From assembly GCA_028278225.1 (NCBI GenBank), contig JANQEU010000095.1, positions 186,001 through 250,000 on the forward strand: a stretch of DNA of 64,000 nucleotides, in the 5' to 3' direction. The position numbers and the translations under genes were made by a program. Below the pieces are notes generated by a model, which was given only the letters and a program-made list of their open reading frames with translations, did not search any database and was not told the DNA's origin. This document shows positions 44,204-53,169 of this stretch, piece after piece. Within the stretch, counting starts at the first letter, position 1, and each line of letters starts with the position of its first letter. The DNA is from Cyclobacteriaceae bacterium (GTDB lineage Bacteria > Bacteroidota > Bacteroidia > Cytophagales > Cyclobacteriaceae).

Positions 44204-47200
44204 ATGAATCCGCTTAAATCGAGCTTGCTCCCAGCCCTGGTAATATTGCTTTGCATCCCATCTACTGCGCAATATCAGTTTGAGTCCAAAAAAGCTGAAA
44301 AGCTTTATAATGATTTGGAAGTTGCCTATGAGAACTACGACTACAATCCAATTCTGAAGAAAGAAAATAATATCCTTTCACTTTTTGAGTCCAAACAAGA
44401 TACACTTACAGCCCTGATGTACAACTTCCTGGGAGAGGCCTATTATTATGGCCTTGGGGACTTGCAGGTGGGACTGGACTATTATACCAAGGAGTTCGAG
44501 CTGCGAAAGAAACTTTCGGAATCAGGCGTGGAACAGGATATGAATAACATAATCTACAATTACGCCACGCTTAATGCTGAAGCAGGAAACTATACAAAGG
44601 CTGAGGGATTATACCTGGACTTACTTGAAAAAGATCAGGAACGAGGTAAAAAAAGCGAAGATGTTATTTCAACTGTTTTAGCCCTGGCTGATCATTATAC
44701 ACTTACGGCCGAGGCTGAAAAAGGGAAGAAACTTTTAAGGAAATACAGAAGATTGATAGAGAAAAACTCCTACGAAGAGGCCATGACCCTGAAATACTTT
44801 GGTGATTACCAGGAAATTTCAGGAGAATATACAAAAGCGGAAGAAAGCTATACCGAATCACTTAGAATCCTGCAGGAAACAGGATATTACCCCAGCCTGG
44901 AATATGTGTACATAATGAATGCGCTTGGTCTCTTATATACAAACATCAGTCAATATCCCCAGGCAGAAGAAATCTATAATAAATCACTTGATGTCCTGGA
45001 CCGGTTAGGTGACGGTATGGAGGAAGATCGGGCAGGCGTGGAGTTTAACCTTGGGCAGGTTTACTTTGAGTTGGGAATCTACGATGAGGCACTGACTCTG
45101 TATCAGAAAATCCTTGAATCCGATAAGGAATTCTATGGAGAAGAATCCTTTTATGTAGCCTCCACTCTTTTCACAATTGGATTGGTTTATTATGAAATGG
45201 AAGATTACGAAAATTCGGAAAAATTTCTATTCCAGGCCAAAGACATTTATGAAAAAATTGGAGAAACCAATGCCATTGAATATGGCAGGAACCTTAACGC
45301 CATCACAAGGATGTATAATAAAACGAACCGCTTTGATGAGGCCACCGAATACGGTGAAAAAGCAATTGCAGCATATGCATCTGCCCTGGGTGATGACAAT
45401 TGGGAATATGCGTTGGGATTAAGCAATGTTTCGGAGGTTTATTCAAAAGTTGGAGATCTGGAAAAAGCTGAAAACTATCTCCTCGAAGCAGATAAAATCC
45501 GGGAAAGTAAACTTGGTGTAAATCATCCCCAGTATGCAAGAGGAACCCGGAAACTGGCTATTCTTAACTGGAAGCAAAATAATTTAAGCGCAGCACTGGA
45601 CTATTACAATAAGACATTCAATAACTATTTCAATCAGATCAACACTTATTTCCCTGTTCTGAGTGAGGCAGAAAAGTCAAAATTCTATTACAACAACCTG
45701 AAACCCACATTTGAACAGTTCAACTCGTTCATTGTTGAAAACAGGAGTGAGGACAAACAGCTAATTGAAATGATGTATAACTATCAGTTAGCGACAAAGG
45801 GACTTATCCTCTACGCCACCAGTAAAGTTCGTGAAACCATTCAAAACAGCGGTGACACAGTGTTGATCAATAAGTACAATACCTGGATCGGACAAAAAGA
45901 ACAACTGGCTCAGCTTTTCAGTGCCAGTGACATGGATGCTGATGTCCGAAACCGCAAAATCGATTCGTTGATTGCGGCTGCCAATGACCTGGAAGGCGAG
46001 TTGAGTAATCTATCATCCGTATTTGCTCAAAATTTTGCCAGCAAAGAGGTCACCTGGAGAGACGTCAAAGCCAAACTTAAGCCGGGTGAGGCTGCCGTGG
46101 AAATCATCAGATTCCGGGATTTTGATCCGGATTCTGCCGGTGTATATACTGATGAAGTCTATTACGCAGCGCTTATTGTCACCAGCACAACGGAAGAAGC
46201 TCCCGAGCTGGTGATCATGAGAAACGGTAAGCAAATGGAAACCAGGTATTTATCGAATTACCGGAACTCCATCATGTACCAGGTCAATGAGAATTTTTCA
46301 TACAGGCTGTTTTGGCGACCCATTGCAAATCGCTTGCGGGGTGTCAAAAAGGTCTATTTCTCTCCTGATGGAGTTTACAACCAGATCAGCATCTACACAT
46401 TGCAGAATCCCGCTTCCAAGAATTTTACCATTGATGAGTTTGAGATACAACTGGTGACCAATACAAAGGACCTTGTCGCCTTCAACTACGATGACGGATC
46501 CAACTTTGAAAATCCATCGTACTTGTTTGGGTATCCCAACTATAACATGGGAACGATCGATTCTCAGCGAATGGACAAAAAACCGGAGGGGAATGAACCT
46601 GAGCAAAGAGGTATGGAAAGAGGAGCGAGTCGCGGGGGTGTAAGAGGCGCCCGTGGAGCACAGGATGATGACATTCAACCCCTGTCCAGGGGCGGGTTGC
46701 CCAGAGGTATCAGGGGTAACCTCCTGAGATACATGCGTTCCAATCAGCTCCTTGCATTGCTGCCGGGAACGCAAAAAGAAGTTAACCTTATCGATAGCCT
46801 GCATTCCGGAAAAGAGTTTAATACCAAAGTCTTCATGGATAATGAGGCGGTTGAGGACCAGGTGAAATCTGTGGATAATCCGCAAACATTGCATATTGCT
46901 ACACACGGATTTTTCCTTGAACAGGAGAAAGGAGATGATGAACAGGCTGATAAATATGTCTCCAACCCATTGCTACGATCCGGACTTATACTGGCCGGCG
47001 CCAATAGCTTCATCAGCACAGGCGACATCGGAGCTGAGGTGGAATTGAGAGATGACGGCATACTTACCGCTTATGAGGCGATGAACCTCAATCTGGATGA
47101 TACGGAATTAGTAGTATTATCGGCATGTGAGACCGGGCTCGGAGAGATCCAGAATGGTGAAGGCGTCTTCGGGCTGCAGCGGGCTTTTCAAATCGCCGGA

Positions 47201-47389
47201 GCTGAAGCCATCATCATGTCCATGTGGACCGTAGATGATGCGGCCACCCAGGAATTGATGACCAACTTTTACGAAGAGTGGCTAACAACAGGTAATAAAC
47301 ATCAGTCATTTATCAAAGCACAGAAAAGGTTAAAGGACAAATGGAAGTCTCCATACTATTGGGGAGCTTTTGTAATGGTAGGTAACTGA
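44204..47389 (+). CDS. Exported TPR-CHAT protein (caspase-like clan CD peptidase)
   Basis: 1,061 residues with an N-terminal signal peptide (PLKSSLLPALVILLCIPSTAQ), so it should act in the periplasm or outside. Residues about 45-480 are TPR repeats (ALTLYQKILESDKEFYGEES, AENYLLEADKIRESKLGVNH). A linker follows, then a CHAT domain from about 700 with the His-Cys pair: His901 in IATHGFF and Cys975 in LSACETGLGE, then FGLQRAFQIAGAEAIIMSMW. An RG-rich insertion lies at about residues 799-845. CHAT proteins are separase/caspase relatives; TPR repeats usually bind a partner that controls the protease. It is transcribed divergently from the giant T9SS gene. A link to its processing is possible but inferred. 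The dyad is intact, so it is probably active. Confidence 0.88.
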   Translation: MNPLKSSLLPALVILLCIPSTAQYQFESKKAEKLYNDLEVAYENYDYNPILKKENNILSLFESKQDTLTALMYNFLGEAYYYGLGDLQVGLDYYTKEFELRKKLSESGVEQDMNNIIYNYATLNAEAGNYTKAEGLYLDLLEKDQERGKKSEDVISTVLALADHYTLTAEAEKGKKLLRKYRRLIEKNSYEEAMTLKYFGDYQEISGEYTKAEESYTESLRILQETGYYPSLEYVYIMNALGLLYTNISQYPQAEEIYNKSLDVLDRLGDGMEEDRAGVEFNLGQVYFELGIYDEALTLYQKILESDKEFYGEESFYVASTLFTIGLVYYEMEDYENSEKFLFQAKDIYEKIGETNAIEYGRNLNAITRMYNKTNRFDEATEYGEKAIAAYASALGDDNWEYALGLSNVSEVYSKVGDLEKAENYLLEADKIRESKLGVNHPQYARGTRKLAILNWKQNNLSAALDYYNKTFNNYFNQINTYFPVLSEAEKSKFYYNNLKPTFEQFNSFIVENRSEDKQLIEMMYNYQLATKGLILYATSKVRETIQNSGDTVLINKYNTWIGQKEQLAQLFSASDMDADVRNRKIDSLIAAANDLEGELSNLSSVFAQNFASKEVTWRDVKAKLKPGEAAVEIIRFRDFDPDSAGVYTDEVYYAALIVTSTTEEAPELVIMRNGKQMETRYLSNYRNSIMYQVNENFSYRLFWRPIANRLRGVKKVYFSPDGVYNQISIYTLQNPASKNFTIDEFEIQLVTNTKDLVAFNYDDGSNFENPSYLFGYPNYNMGTIDSQRMDKKPEGNEPEQRGMERGASRGGVRGARGAQDDDIQPLSRGGLPRGIRGNLLRYMRSNQLLALLPGTQKEVNLIDSLHSGKEFNTKVFMDNEAVEDQVKSVDNPQTLHIATHGFFLEQEKGDDEQADKYVSNPLLRSGLILAGANSFISTGDIGAEVELRDDGILTAYEAMNLNLDDTELVVLSACETGLGEIQNGEGVFGLQRAFQIAGAEAIIMSMWTVDDAATQELMTNFYEEWLTTGNKHQSFIKAQKRLKDKWKSPYYWGAFVMVGN

Positions 47390-47477
47390 CAAAAGTTGAT
47401 AAATCAGGAGGAGTTTGACATATGAAGTAATAAACCCTCATTTCGGTCTCCGAAGAAAAAATTACCGTTTCACACAC

Positions 47478-47510
47478 AAAAGAGATCAGTTCACTCTGAT
47501 CTCTTTTTTT
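47478..47510 (+). terminator. Rho-independent terminator after the TPR-CHAT gene
   Basis: A 12-bp perfect stem (AAAAGAGATCAG at 47478-47489 with CTGATCTCTTTT at 47496-47507), a 6-nt loop and a T-run to 47510, about 90 bases after the stop at 47389. It separates the CHAT gene from the kinases that follow on the same strand. Confidence 0.9.
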
Positions 47511-47555
47511 ATCCCTTGATATATTTCAAATTTTCCGGGCTTAATTGAATCACAG

Positions 47556-48929
47556 GTGAAATTTACTTTTCTAACAAAGACTGACCCGTTCGAAAAGCGA
47601 CTATTTGAGATTGTCAGCCTCATATTGGCGGCGTTCACTATTTACGGTAGTGTCGAAAACGTCATGATCGAAGGGAGGGTTTTAACCAGGACGATAACCC
47701 TGGTGCTACTGGTCTACGCGGTTGTGTCATACCTTTTGTCCCGATTCGGCTATTTCAGCAAAAGGCTGATTGTAGTTACAGTATCTCTTATTTACGTTGT
47801 GGTGGTCTTTTTCTGGTTTTGGATCAGTGGCGCGGCCGGCCCCATCGGAATCGCCCTGGTGACTATCATTTCCATAAGCTTTATCTTCGGAAAAGGAGCC
47901 CATCTAAAATCACTTTTCTATTTCAATATTGGTCTGACCACCTTTCTATGCATTTTTCAATACTTTCGTCCGGACCTGATCCTTTACGGTGATCTCCCCT
48001 ATCCCACCATTCCACTGGAATTTCTTGTAGTGTCGTACCTCCAGATCATTCTCATTTATTATTTACGCCGGGAGGTTGAGGAAGAGCGGCGGGTCTCCAA
48101 ATTGAAGAATGAGCAACTGACAGTTCTCAACGAAAACCTGAAAGCCACAGTTGAGACTCAAAAAGATACCCTGGACAAACTCTATAGTACCCAAACCCAG
48201 CTTGTGGAATCTGAAAAAATGGCATCATTGGGGAAACTGACTGCCGGCCTGGCCCATGAGATCAAAAATCCACTGAACTACGTGGGTGGCGTGGTCACTC
48301 CCCTGAAAATCGACATAAAAGAGTTGATCGACATGATCCCGGAAGACAAGCGATCTGATGCCGTGGAGATTTCAAAAGAGATTGATGAATTACTGAAAAG
48401 TGTTGAAAGCGGTACCAAGCTGGCCTCCGACATTATGATCAAACTTCAAAATGTCTCCCGCAAGGAGGATCACCTGGGGTATGCCGCTATTGACATTCCG
48501 GTACTTGTTCGGGATGTAATTGCGCTTGTCGAAAAGTCCAGTCTTGGTATTACCTTCAAGTCCCAACTTCAAACAGGGCTGTACATTGAGGGAAATGCAA
48601 TTGAGATCAACCAGGTCGTCCTGAACCTGCTACGGAACAGTGTTCAGGCCATACCATCAGACCGGGACGGTATTATTGAAGTATCTGTGGAAGAATCCGC
48701 AGGGAACGTCGAGATTCGCATTAGTGATAACGGCGTAGGCATGAGTAAAGAAACCATGGACCACGCTTTTGAAGCGTTTTACAGTACAAAAAGCGGGGAC
48801 GGAACCGGACTTGGCCTGTTTATTTCAATGGGCATCATCCAAAGTCATAACGGTACGATAGATGTAGACAGTGAAGTGGGAAAGGGTTCAACTTTCAAGC
48901 TCATTTTCCCAAAATTTTCCAAAACCTAA
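47556..48929 (+). CDS. Membrane sensor histidine kinase (first of a tandem pair)
   Basis: 457 residues, GTG start. About six hydrophobic helices in residues 15-170 with only short loops, so any signal is probably sensed within or through the membrane. A coiled coil (EEERRVSKLKNEQLTVLNENL) leads to the HisKA phosphoacceptor His234 in GLAHEIKNPLNYVGG, then an ATPase domain with N box LNLLRNSVQAI, G1 ISDNGVGMS and G2 GDGTGLGLFIS. It should autophosphorylate and pass phosphate to a response regulator, but none is encoded nearby. It is paralogous to the next gene over its full length (same 457-residue size, shared EKRLFEI start). Confidence 0.9.
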   Translation: MKFTFLTKTDPFEKRLFEIVSLILAAFTIYGSVENVMIEGRVLTRTITLVLLVYAVVSYLLSRFGYFSKRLIVVTVSLIYVVVVFFWFWISGAAGPIGIALVTIISISFIFGKGAHLKSLFYFNIGLTTFLCIFQYFRPDLILYGDLPYPTIPLEFLVVSYLQIILIYYLRREVEEERRVSKLKNEQLTVLNENLKATVETQKDTLDKLYSTQTQLVESEKMASLGKLTAGLAHEIKNPLNYVGGVVTPLKIDIKELIDMIPEDKRSDAVEISKEIDELLKSVESGTKLASDIMIKLQNVSRKEDHLGYAAIDIPVLVRDVIALVEKSSLGITFKSQLQTGLYIEGNAIEINQVVLNLLRNSVQAIPSDRDGIIEVSVEESAGNVEIRISDNGVGMSKETMDHAFEAFYSTKSGDGTGLGLFISMGIIQSHNGTIDVDSEVGKGSTFKLIFPKFSKT

Positions 48930-48940
48930 AAGGATCAGGA

Positions 48941-50314
48941 ATGTCAGAAATCACCACCCTTTCACACCAGGTAAATCGACTTGAAAAGCGATTATTTGAG
49001 ATCATTTGCCTCTTAATGTTCCTGGTCATGATGCATGGTCTAATCCAGGGAGTTTTAGTTTTTAACAGGCTATCTTTTCTCTCCTACATCGAAGCTTTTG
49101 TTGCGGCAATAGGTTTGAGTTTTTTCTACCTGTCAAAGTACAGGGAATGGTTTGAAAAATTGAGATTCCCCCTGATAGTAATTGTAAACTCATTTCTGGT
49201 TTTCTTTTGGTATCATTTGAGCGGATATTTGGGACCAACAGCCGTGGGTGGAATAGCCGTTGTTATTATATCAATAATCATAGTGCCCGGGAGGTGGAGA
49301 ACACAATTTATGATTTTCGGTTATGCTTTGATCGTTTTCCTGGTGATCTCGCAACTCCGCACTAATTGGGTTCAAACCGCACCCGAAGGCTATCCGACCA
49401 TGCCCTACGATTACCTCGTAATGGCATTAGCTGTGTTTTTGGTCATTAACTACCTGAAAAATGAATTCGATAAAGAGCGCCGAACCGTATTGCAACAAAA
49501 TGTGGAGCTGGGGTTTTTAAACAAGGAGCTCGAAAAGACACTGAATGAAAAGGAACAGGTCATAGAGAGACTTAAAAACACCAGCGAGCAATTAATTGAA
49601 TCCGCGAAGCTCGCATCCATTGGTAAGCTAACTGCAGGCCTGGCACATGAGCTGAATAATCCTTTGAACTATATCGGAGGGATTGTCACTCCTGCCAAAA
49701 GAGACCTGGATGAGATCAAAACATTTATCAGCCCCAAAAATATTGATGAGAGCAAAGAGGTATTTGAGGATCTCGACAGACTACTGGATGGGGTGGAGTC
49801 CGGCACCAGGAAAGCATCCGGTATCATCCATCAGCTTATTAAGCTGTCTCCGGAAGAAAACAGGGAAGTATTTGCTCCTATCAACCTTGAAAATGCCATT
49901 AAGTCCATTCTTTTTGTGTTTGAACGCAGCTATCCCAGTATAGATTTCGGATACAAAATTGATCCTGCACTGACCATAAACGGAAATCATTTTGAGTTTA
50001 ATCAGGCCTTGAACAATATTATTCAAAATAGCGTCCAGGCCATTCCCGACCCGGAAAAGGGAAGAGTCAAAATATCCGGATACCAAAAAGAAAGGTCGGT
50101 CGTAATCGTAATAACAGATAATGGCACGGGAATCGAACCGGAGCACTTGAAAAAGGTGTTTGATCCATTTTTCACAACCAAAAACCCGGGCGAAGGAACC
50201 GGATTGGGGTTGACGCTGGCATACAGCATTTTGAAAAAGCATTCGGGCGAAATCAAGGTGGAGAGTGTAACTGGAATCGGATCGAAGGTAACCGTCTTTT
50301 TACCCGGTCATTGA
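48941..50314 (+). CDS. Membrane sensor histidine kinase (second of a tandem pair)
   Basis: 457 residues, starting 11 bases after the first kinase ends. Same layout: six membrane helices (about residues 15-175), a coiled coil (NEFDKERRTVLQQNVELGFL), phosphoacceptor His236 in GLAHELNNPLNYIGG, N box LNNIIQNSVQAI, G1 ITDNGTGIE and G2 GEGTGLGLTLAYS. It is clearly a duplicate of its neighbour, but the membrane parts have diverged much more than the kinase cores, which suggests different inputs. All catalytic motifs are intact. The two may form homo- or heterodimers; no partner regulator is in the window. Confidence 0.9.
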   Translation: MSEITTLSHQVNRLEKRLFEIICLLMFLVMMHGLIQGVLVFNRLSFLSYIEAFVAAIGLSFFYLSKYREWFEKLRFPLIVIVNSFLVFFWYHLSGYLGPTAVGGIAVVIISIIIVPGRWRTQFMIFGYALIVFLVISQLRTNWVQTAPEGYPTMPYDYLVMALAVFLVINYLKNEFDKERRTVLQQNVELGFLNKELEKTLNEKEQVIERLKNTSEQLIESAKLASIGKLTAGLAHELNNPLNYIGGIVTPAKRDLDEIKTFISPKNIDESKEVFEDLDRLLDGVESGTRKASGIIHQLIKLSPEENREVFAPINLENAIKSILFVFERSYPSIDFGYKIDPALTINGNHFEFNQALNNIIQNSVQAIPDPEKGRVKISGYQKERSVVIVITDNGTGIEPEHLKKVFDPFFTTKNPGEGTGLGLTLAYSILKKHSGEIKVESVTGIGSKVTVFLPGH

Positions 50315-50378
50315 TCATCATTACGTGGTCAAAAAGAGTTATCCTTGTATAGATAATTCATTTTGGTTTTTTCTGCCC

Positions 50379-53153
50379 ATGTCCAAACCCAAACTCTTTT
50401 TGTTGGATGCGATGGCCCTGATCTACAGGGCACATTTTGCATTGAGTAACAATCCAATCGTAAATAGCAAAGGCGTCAACACCGGCTCCATCCTGGGCTT
50501 CACCAATTCCCTTCTGGAGATAATCACCAAGGAGAGCCCAACACACATAGGAGTGGCGTTTGACACCGATGCACCCACTTTCCGGCATGAGGATTTTAAA
50601 GATTACAAGGCTACGCGGCAACGGCAGCCTGAGGAGATCAGTATCGGTATCCCTTATTGTAAGAAAATTCTTGAGGGGTTTGGAATTCCCATTATTGAGT
50701 TAGACGGATACGAAGCTGATGATCTCATAGGTACTCTGGCCAAAAAAGCGGCGGAAAAGGGCTTTGAAGTATATATGATGACCCCCGATAAGGATTTTGC
50801 ACAACTTGTGGATGAGAACATTTTCCTGTACAAGCCTGCAAGAATGGGAAACAGCGCCGAAATATTGGGGATCCCTGAGGTACTGGAAAAATTTGATATC
50901 GATAAGGTGGACCAGGTGCGTGATGTGCTTGGGTTAAAGGGTGACTCTGTGGATAATATACCGGGTGTGCCGGGCGTTGGTGACAAAACCGCGTCCAGGT
51001 TGCTGAAAGAATTTGGGTCGGTAGAAAACATTGTTGCCAGTGTTGATCAGCTTAAGGGTAGTTTAAAGACGAAGATCGAAACGAATGGTGAGCAGGGGAT
51101 CTTCTCAAAGAAACTGGCAACTATTTTGACCGACTCGCCTGTTGAATTTGATGCTGAAGCGCTCAGGTATACGGCTCCCGATGAAAAATCATTGGTCCCT
51201 GTCCTTGATGAACTTGAATTCAGGACCATATCCAAAAGGCTGTTCGGAGAGACGGCAAGTCAAAAAACGGCAGCGTCTTCGGGACAATTGGGGCTCTTTG
51301 AAACCGCTCCTGAAGCCGGTTCCGGACCTGCATCCACTAAAATCAACATTGAGGGTGTAAATGTCGATTATCAAATCATTGATACCGTTGACAAAAGAAA
51401 AAAACTAATTGATCAGCTGAATGTACTGAAAGAGTTTTGCTTTGATACCGAAACAACTAGTCTGGAAACTGTGGAAGCTCAATTGGTGGGTCTGGCCATA
51501 AGCTTTGAAAAGCATAAGGCATTTTACATTCCATTTCCGGAAGATCAGTCCGAAACACAGGCGATCATTGAAGATTTCAGGGATGTCATGGAGAACCAGG
51601 GCATCACTAAAATAGGTCAGAACCTGAAATACGATATTCAGATCCTGCGCAATTACGGCATATCGGTGAAAGGTCCTTTGTTCGACACTATGCTGGCTCA
51701 CTATCTCATCGACCCTGAGACGAATCACAGTATGGACATACTCGCGGAAAGCTACCTCAACTATGTCCCTATCAGTATTGAAACCCTGATCGGACCGAAA
51801 GGAAGACGCCAAAAAAGCATACGAAATGCCGCTTTGGAGAGTGTCTCCAAATATGCCTGTGAAGATGCTGACGTCACCTTCCAGCTGAAGGAAAAGCTTT
51901 CGGCAGAGATCAGGGACAGGAAGCTTGAAAAGCTCTTGCACGAGGTGGAGGAACCATTATCATTTGTCCTTGCCGATATGGAGTATAAGGGGGTCAGTAT
52001 TGATCAGGATTCACTGGCCCTGATGTCCGGGGAGCTTGCCGAAGAAAGCAGACGTGTTCAGGATGAGATCTTTTCCATCGCAGGCGAAGAATTCAACATC
52101 GGATCGCCGAAGCAACTTGGTACCATTCTCTTTGATAAACTTAAATTGGTTGATCAGCCTAAAAAAACCAAATCCGGCCAGTACGCCACCGGGGAGGATG
52201 TACTTTCAAAACTTGCCAATGAACATGAGATTGCCAGTAAGATCCTCGAGTTCAGGGAATACCAAAAACTGAAATCCACCTACGTCGATGCACTTCCCAA
52301 ACTGGTCAGTCCAATTGATCAGAGAGTGCATACCGACTATCGTCAAACTGTAGCCGCAACAGGAAGACTAAGTTCAAACAATCCAAACCTTCAGAATATT
52401 CCCATCCGCACCGCAAAGGGCCGGGAGATCCGGAAGGCATTCATCCCGGGCAGTGACGAGTTCCGGATCCTTTCAGCCGACTATTCCCAGATCGAATTGC
52501 GGATCATGGCTGCCTTTTCCGAAGACGAAAGTATGACGAACGCATTCAGGGAGGGGAAAGATATTCACGCCAATACGGCCAGTAAGGTATTTAAGGTACC
52601 CCCTGAGGAAATCGATCCTTCCATGAGAAGAAAGGCCAAGGAGGTAAATTTTGGAATTATTTACGGCATTTCGGGGTTCGGTTTATCGCAAAACCTGAAT
52701 ATCCCCAGGTCTGATGCGAATGAGATAATCAGTGCTTATTTCAATGAATTCCCGGCGGTCAAAACATTCATCGACAATAGTAAGGAGAAGGCAAGGGAAC
52801 GAGGTTATGTGGAAACAATCCTCGGGCGACGGAGATATTTGAGAAATATTAATTCCAGAAACTTTACCATGAGGGGCTTTGATGAGAGAAATGCCATCAA
52901 TGCTCCGATCCAGGGATCTGCAGCTGATATGATCAAGGTGGCAATGATCAACATATTCAATTGGATGAATGATCAGCAGCTGAAATCAAAGATGATCATG
53001 CAGGTACATGATGAACTGGTATTTGAGGTACACAAAGACGAAACAGATCTTTTGTCTGAAAATGTTGAAAATTTCATGAAAACTGCTATTCCACTGTCCG
53101 TTCCGATGGAAATTGGAATTGGCGTGGGCGACAATTGGCTGGAAGCACATTAG
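50379..53153 (+). CDS. polA: DNA polymerase I
   Basis: 924 residues from the ATG at 50379 (MSKPKLFLLDAMALIYRAHF). An upstream in-frame GTG at 50325 would add 18 residues that do not fit the family. Three domains: 5'-3' exonuclease/FEN (to about 300, with GYEADDLIGTLA and GLKGDSVDNIPGVPGVGDKTA), 3'-5' exonuclease (DTET with Asp356, so proofreading is probably active) and polymerase. Polymerase motif A is DYSQIELR (Asp701), motif B RRKAKEVNFGIIYGISGFGLS and motif C MQVHDELVFE (Asp878). It removes RNA primers and fills repair gaps. It follows the kinase pair by about 65 bases and converges with the orphan membrane gene at 53170. Confidence 0.97.
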   Translation: MSKPKLFLLDAMALIYRAHFALSNNPIVNSKGVNTGSILGFTNSLLEIITKESPTHIGVAFDTDAPTFRHEDFKDYKATRQRQPEEISIGIPYCKKILEGFGIPIIELDGYEADDLIGTLAKKAAEKGFEVYMMTPDKDFAQLVDENIFLYKPARMGNSAEILGIPEVLEKFDIDKVDQVRDVLGLKGDSVDNIPGVPGVGDKTASRLLKEFGSVENIVASVDQLKGSLKTKIETNGEQGIFSKKLATILTDSPVEFDAEALRYTAPDEKSLVPVLDELEFRTISKRLFGETASQKTAASSGQLGLFETAPEAGSGPASTKINIEGVNVDYQIIDTVDKRKKLIDQLNVLKEFCFDTETTSLETVEAQLVGLAISFEKHKAFYIPFPEDQSETQAIIEDFRDVMENQGITKIGQNLKYDIQILRNYGISVKGPLFDTMLAHYLIDPETNHSMDILAESYLNYVPISIETLIGPKGRRQKSIRNAALESVSKYACEDADVTFQLKEKLSAEIRDRKLEKLLHEVEEPLSFVLADMEYKGVSIDQDSLALMSGELAEESRRVQDEIFSIAGEEFNIGSPKQLGTILFDKLKLVDQPKKTKSGQYATGEDVLSKLANEHEIASKILEFREYQKLKSTYVDALPKLVSPIDQRVHTDYRQTVAATGRLSSNNPNLQNIPIRTAKGREIRKAFIPGSDEFRILSADYSQIELRIMAAFSEDESMTNAFREGKDIHANTASKVFKVPPEEIDPSMRRKAKEVNFGIIYGISGFGLSQNLNIPRSDANEIISAYFNEFPAVKTFIDNSKEKARERGYVETILGRRRYLRNINSRNFTMRGFDERNAINAPIQGSAADMIKVAMINIFNWMNDQQLKSKMIMQVHDELVFEVHKDETDLLSENVENFMKTAIPLSVPMEIGIGVGDNWLEAH

Positions 53154-53169
53154 ATAGTAACGCCTTAAT

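Noticed and set aside
47478-47510. Fourth member of the REP hairpin family
   Set aside because: Its apex (GATCAG-TTCACT-CTGATC) and 6-nt loop differ from GAAGTTT-NNN-AAACTTC; it is an ordinary terminator.
44204-50314. Type III-E CRISPR or other TPR-CHAT defence system
   Set aside because: There is no Cas gene or CRISPR array nearby and the CHAT protein is exported by a signal peptide, which argues against a cytoplasmic effector.
50325-50378. GTG start for DNA polymerase I
   Set aside because: The added 18 residues do not match the PolA family, whereas the ATG at 50379 leads directly into the conserved exonuclease start.
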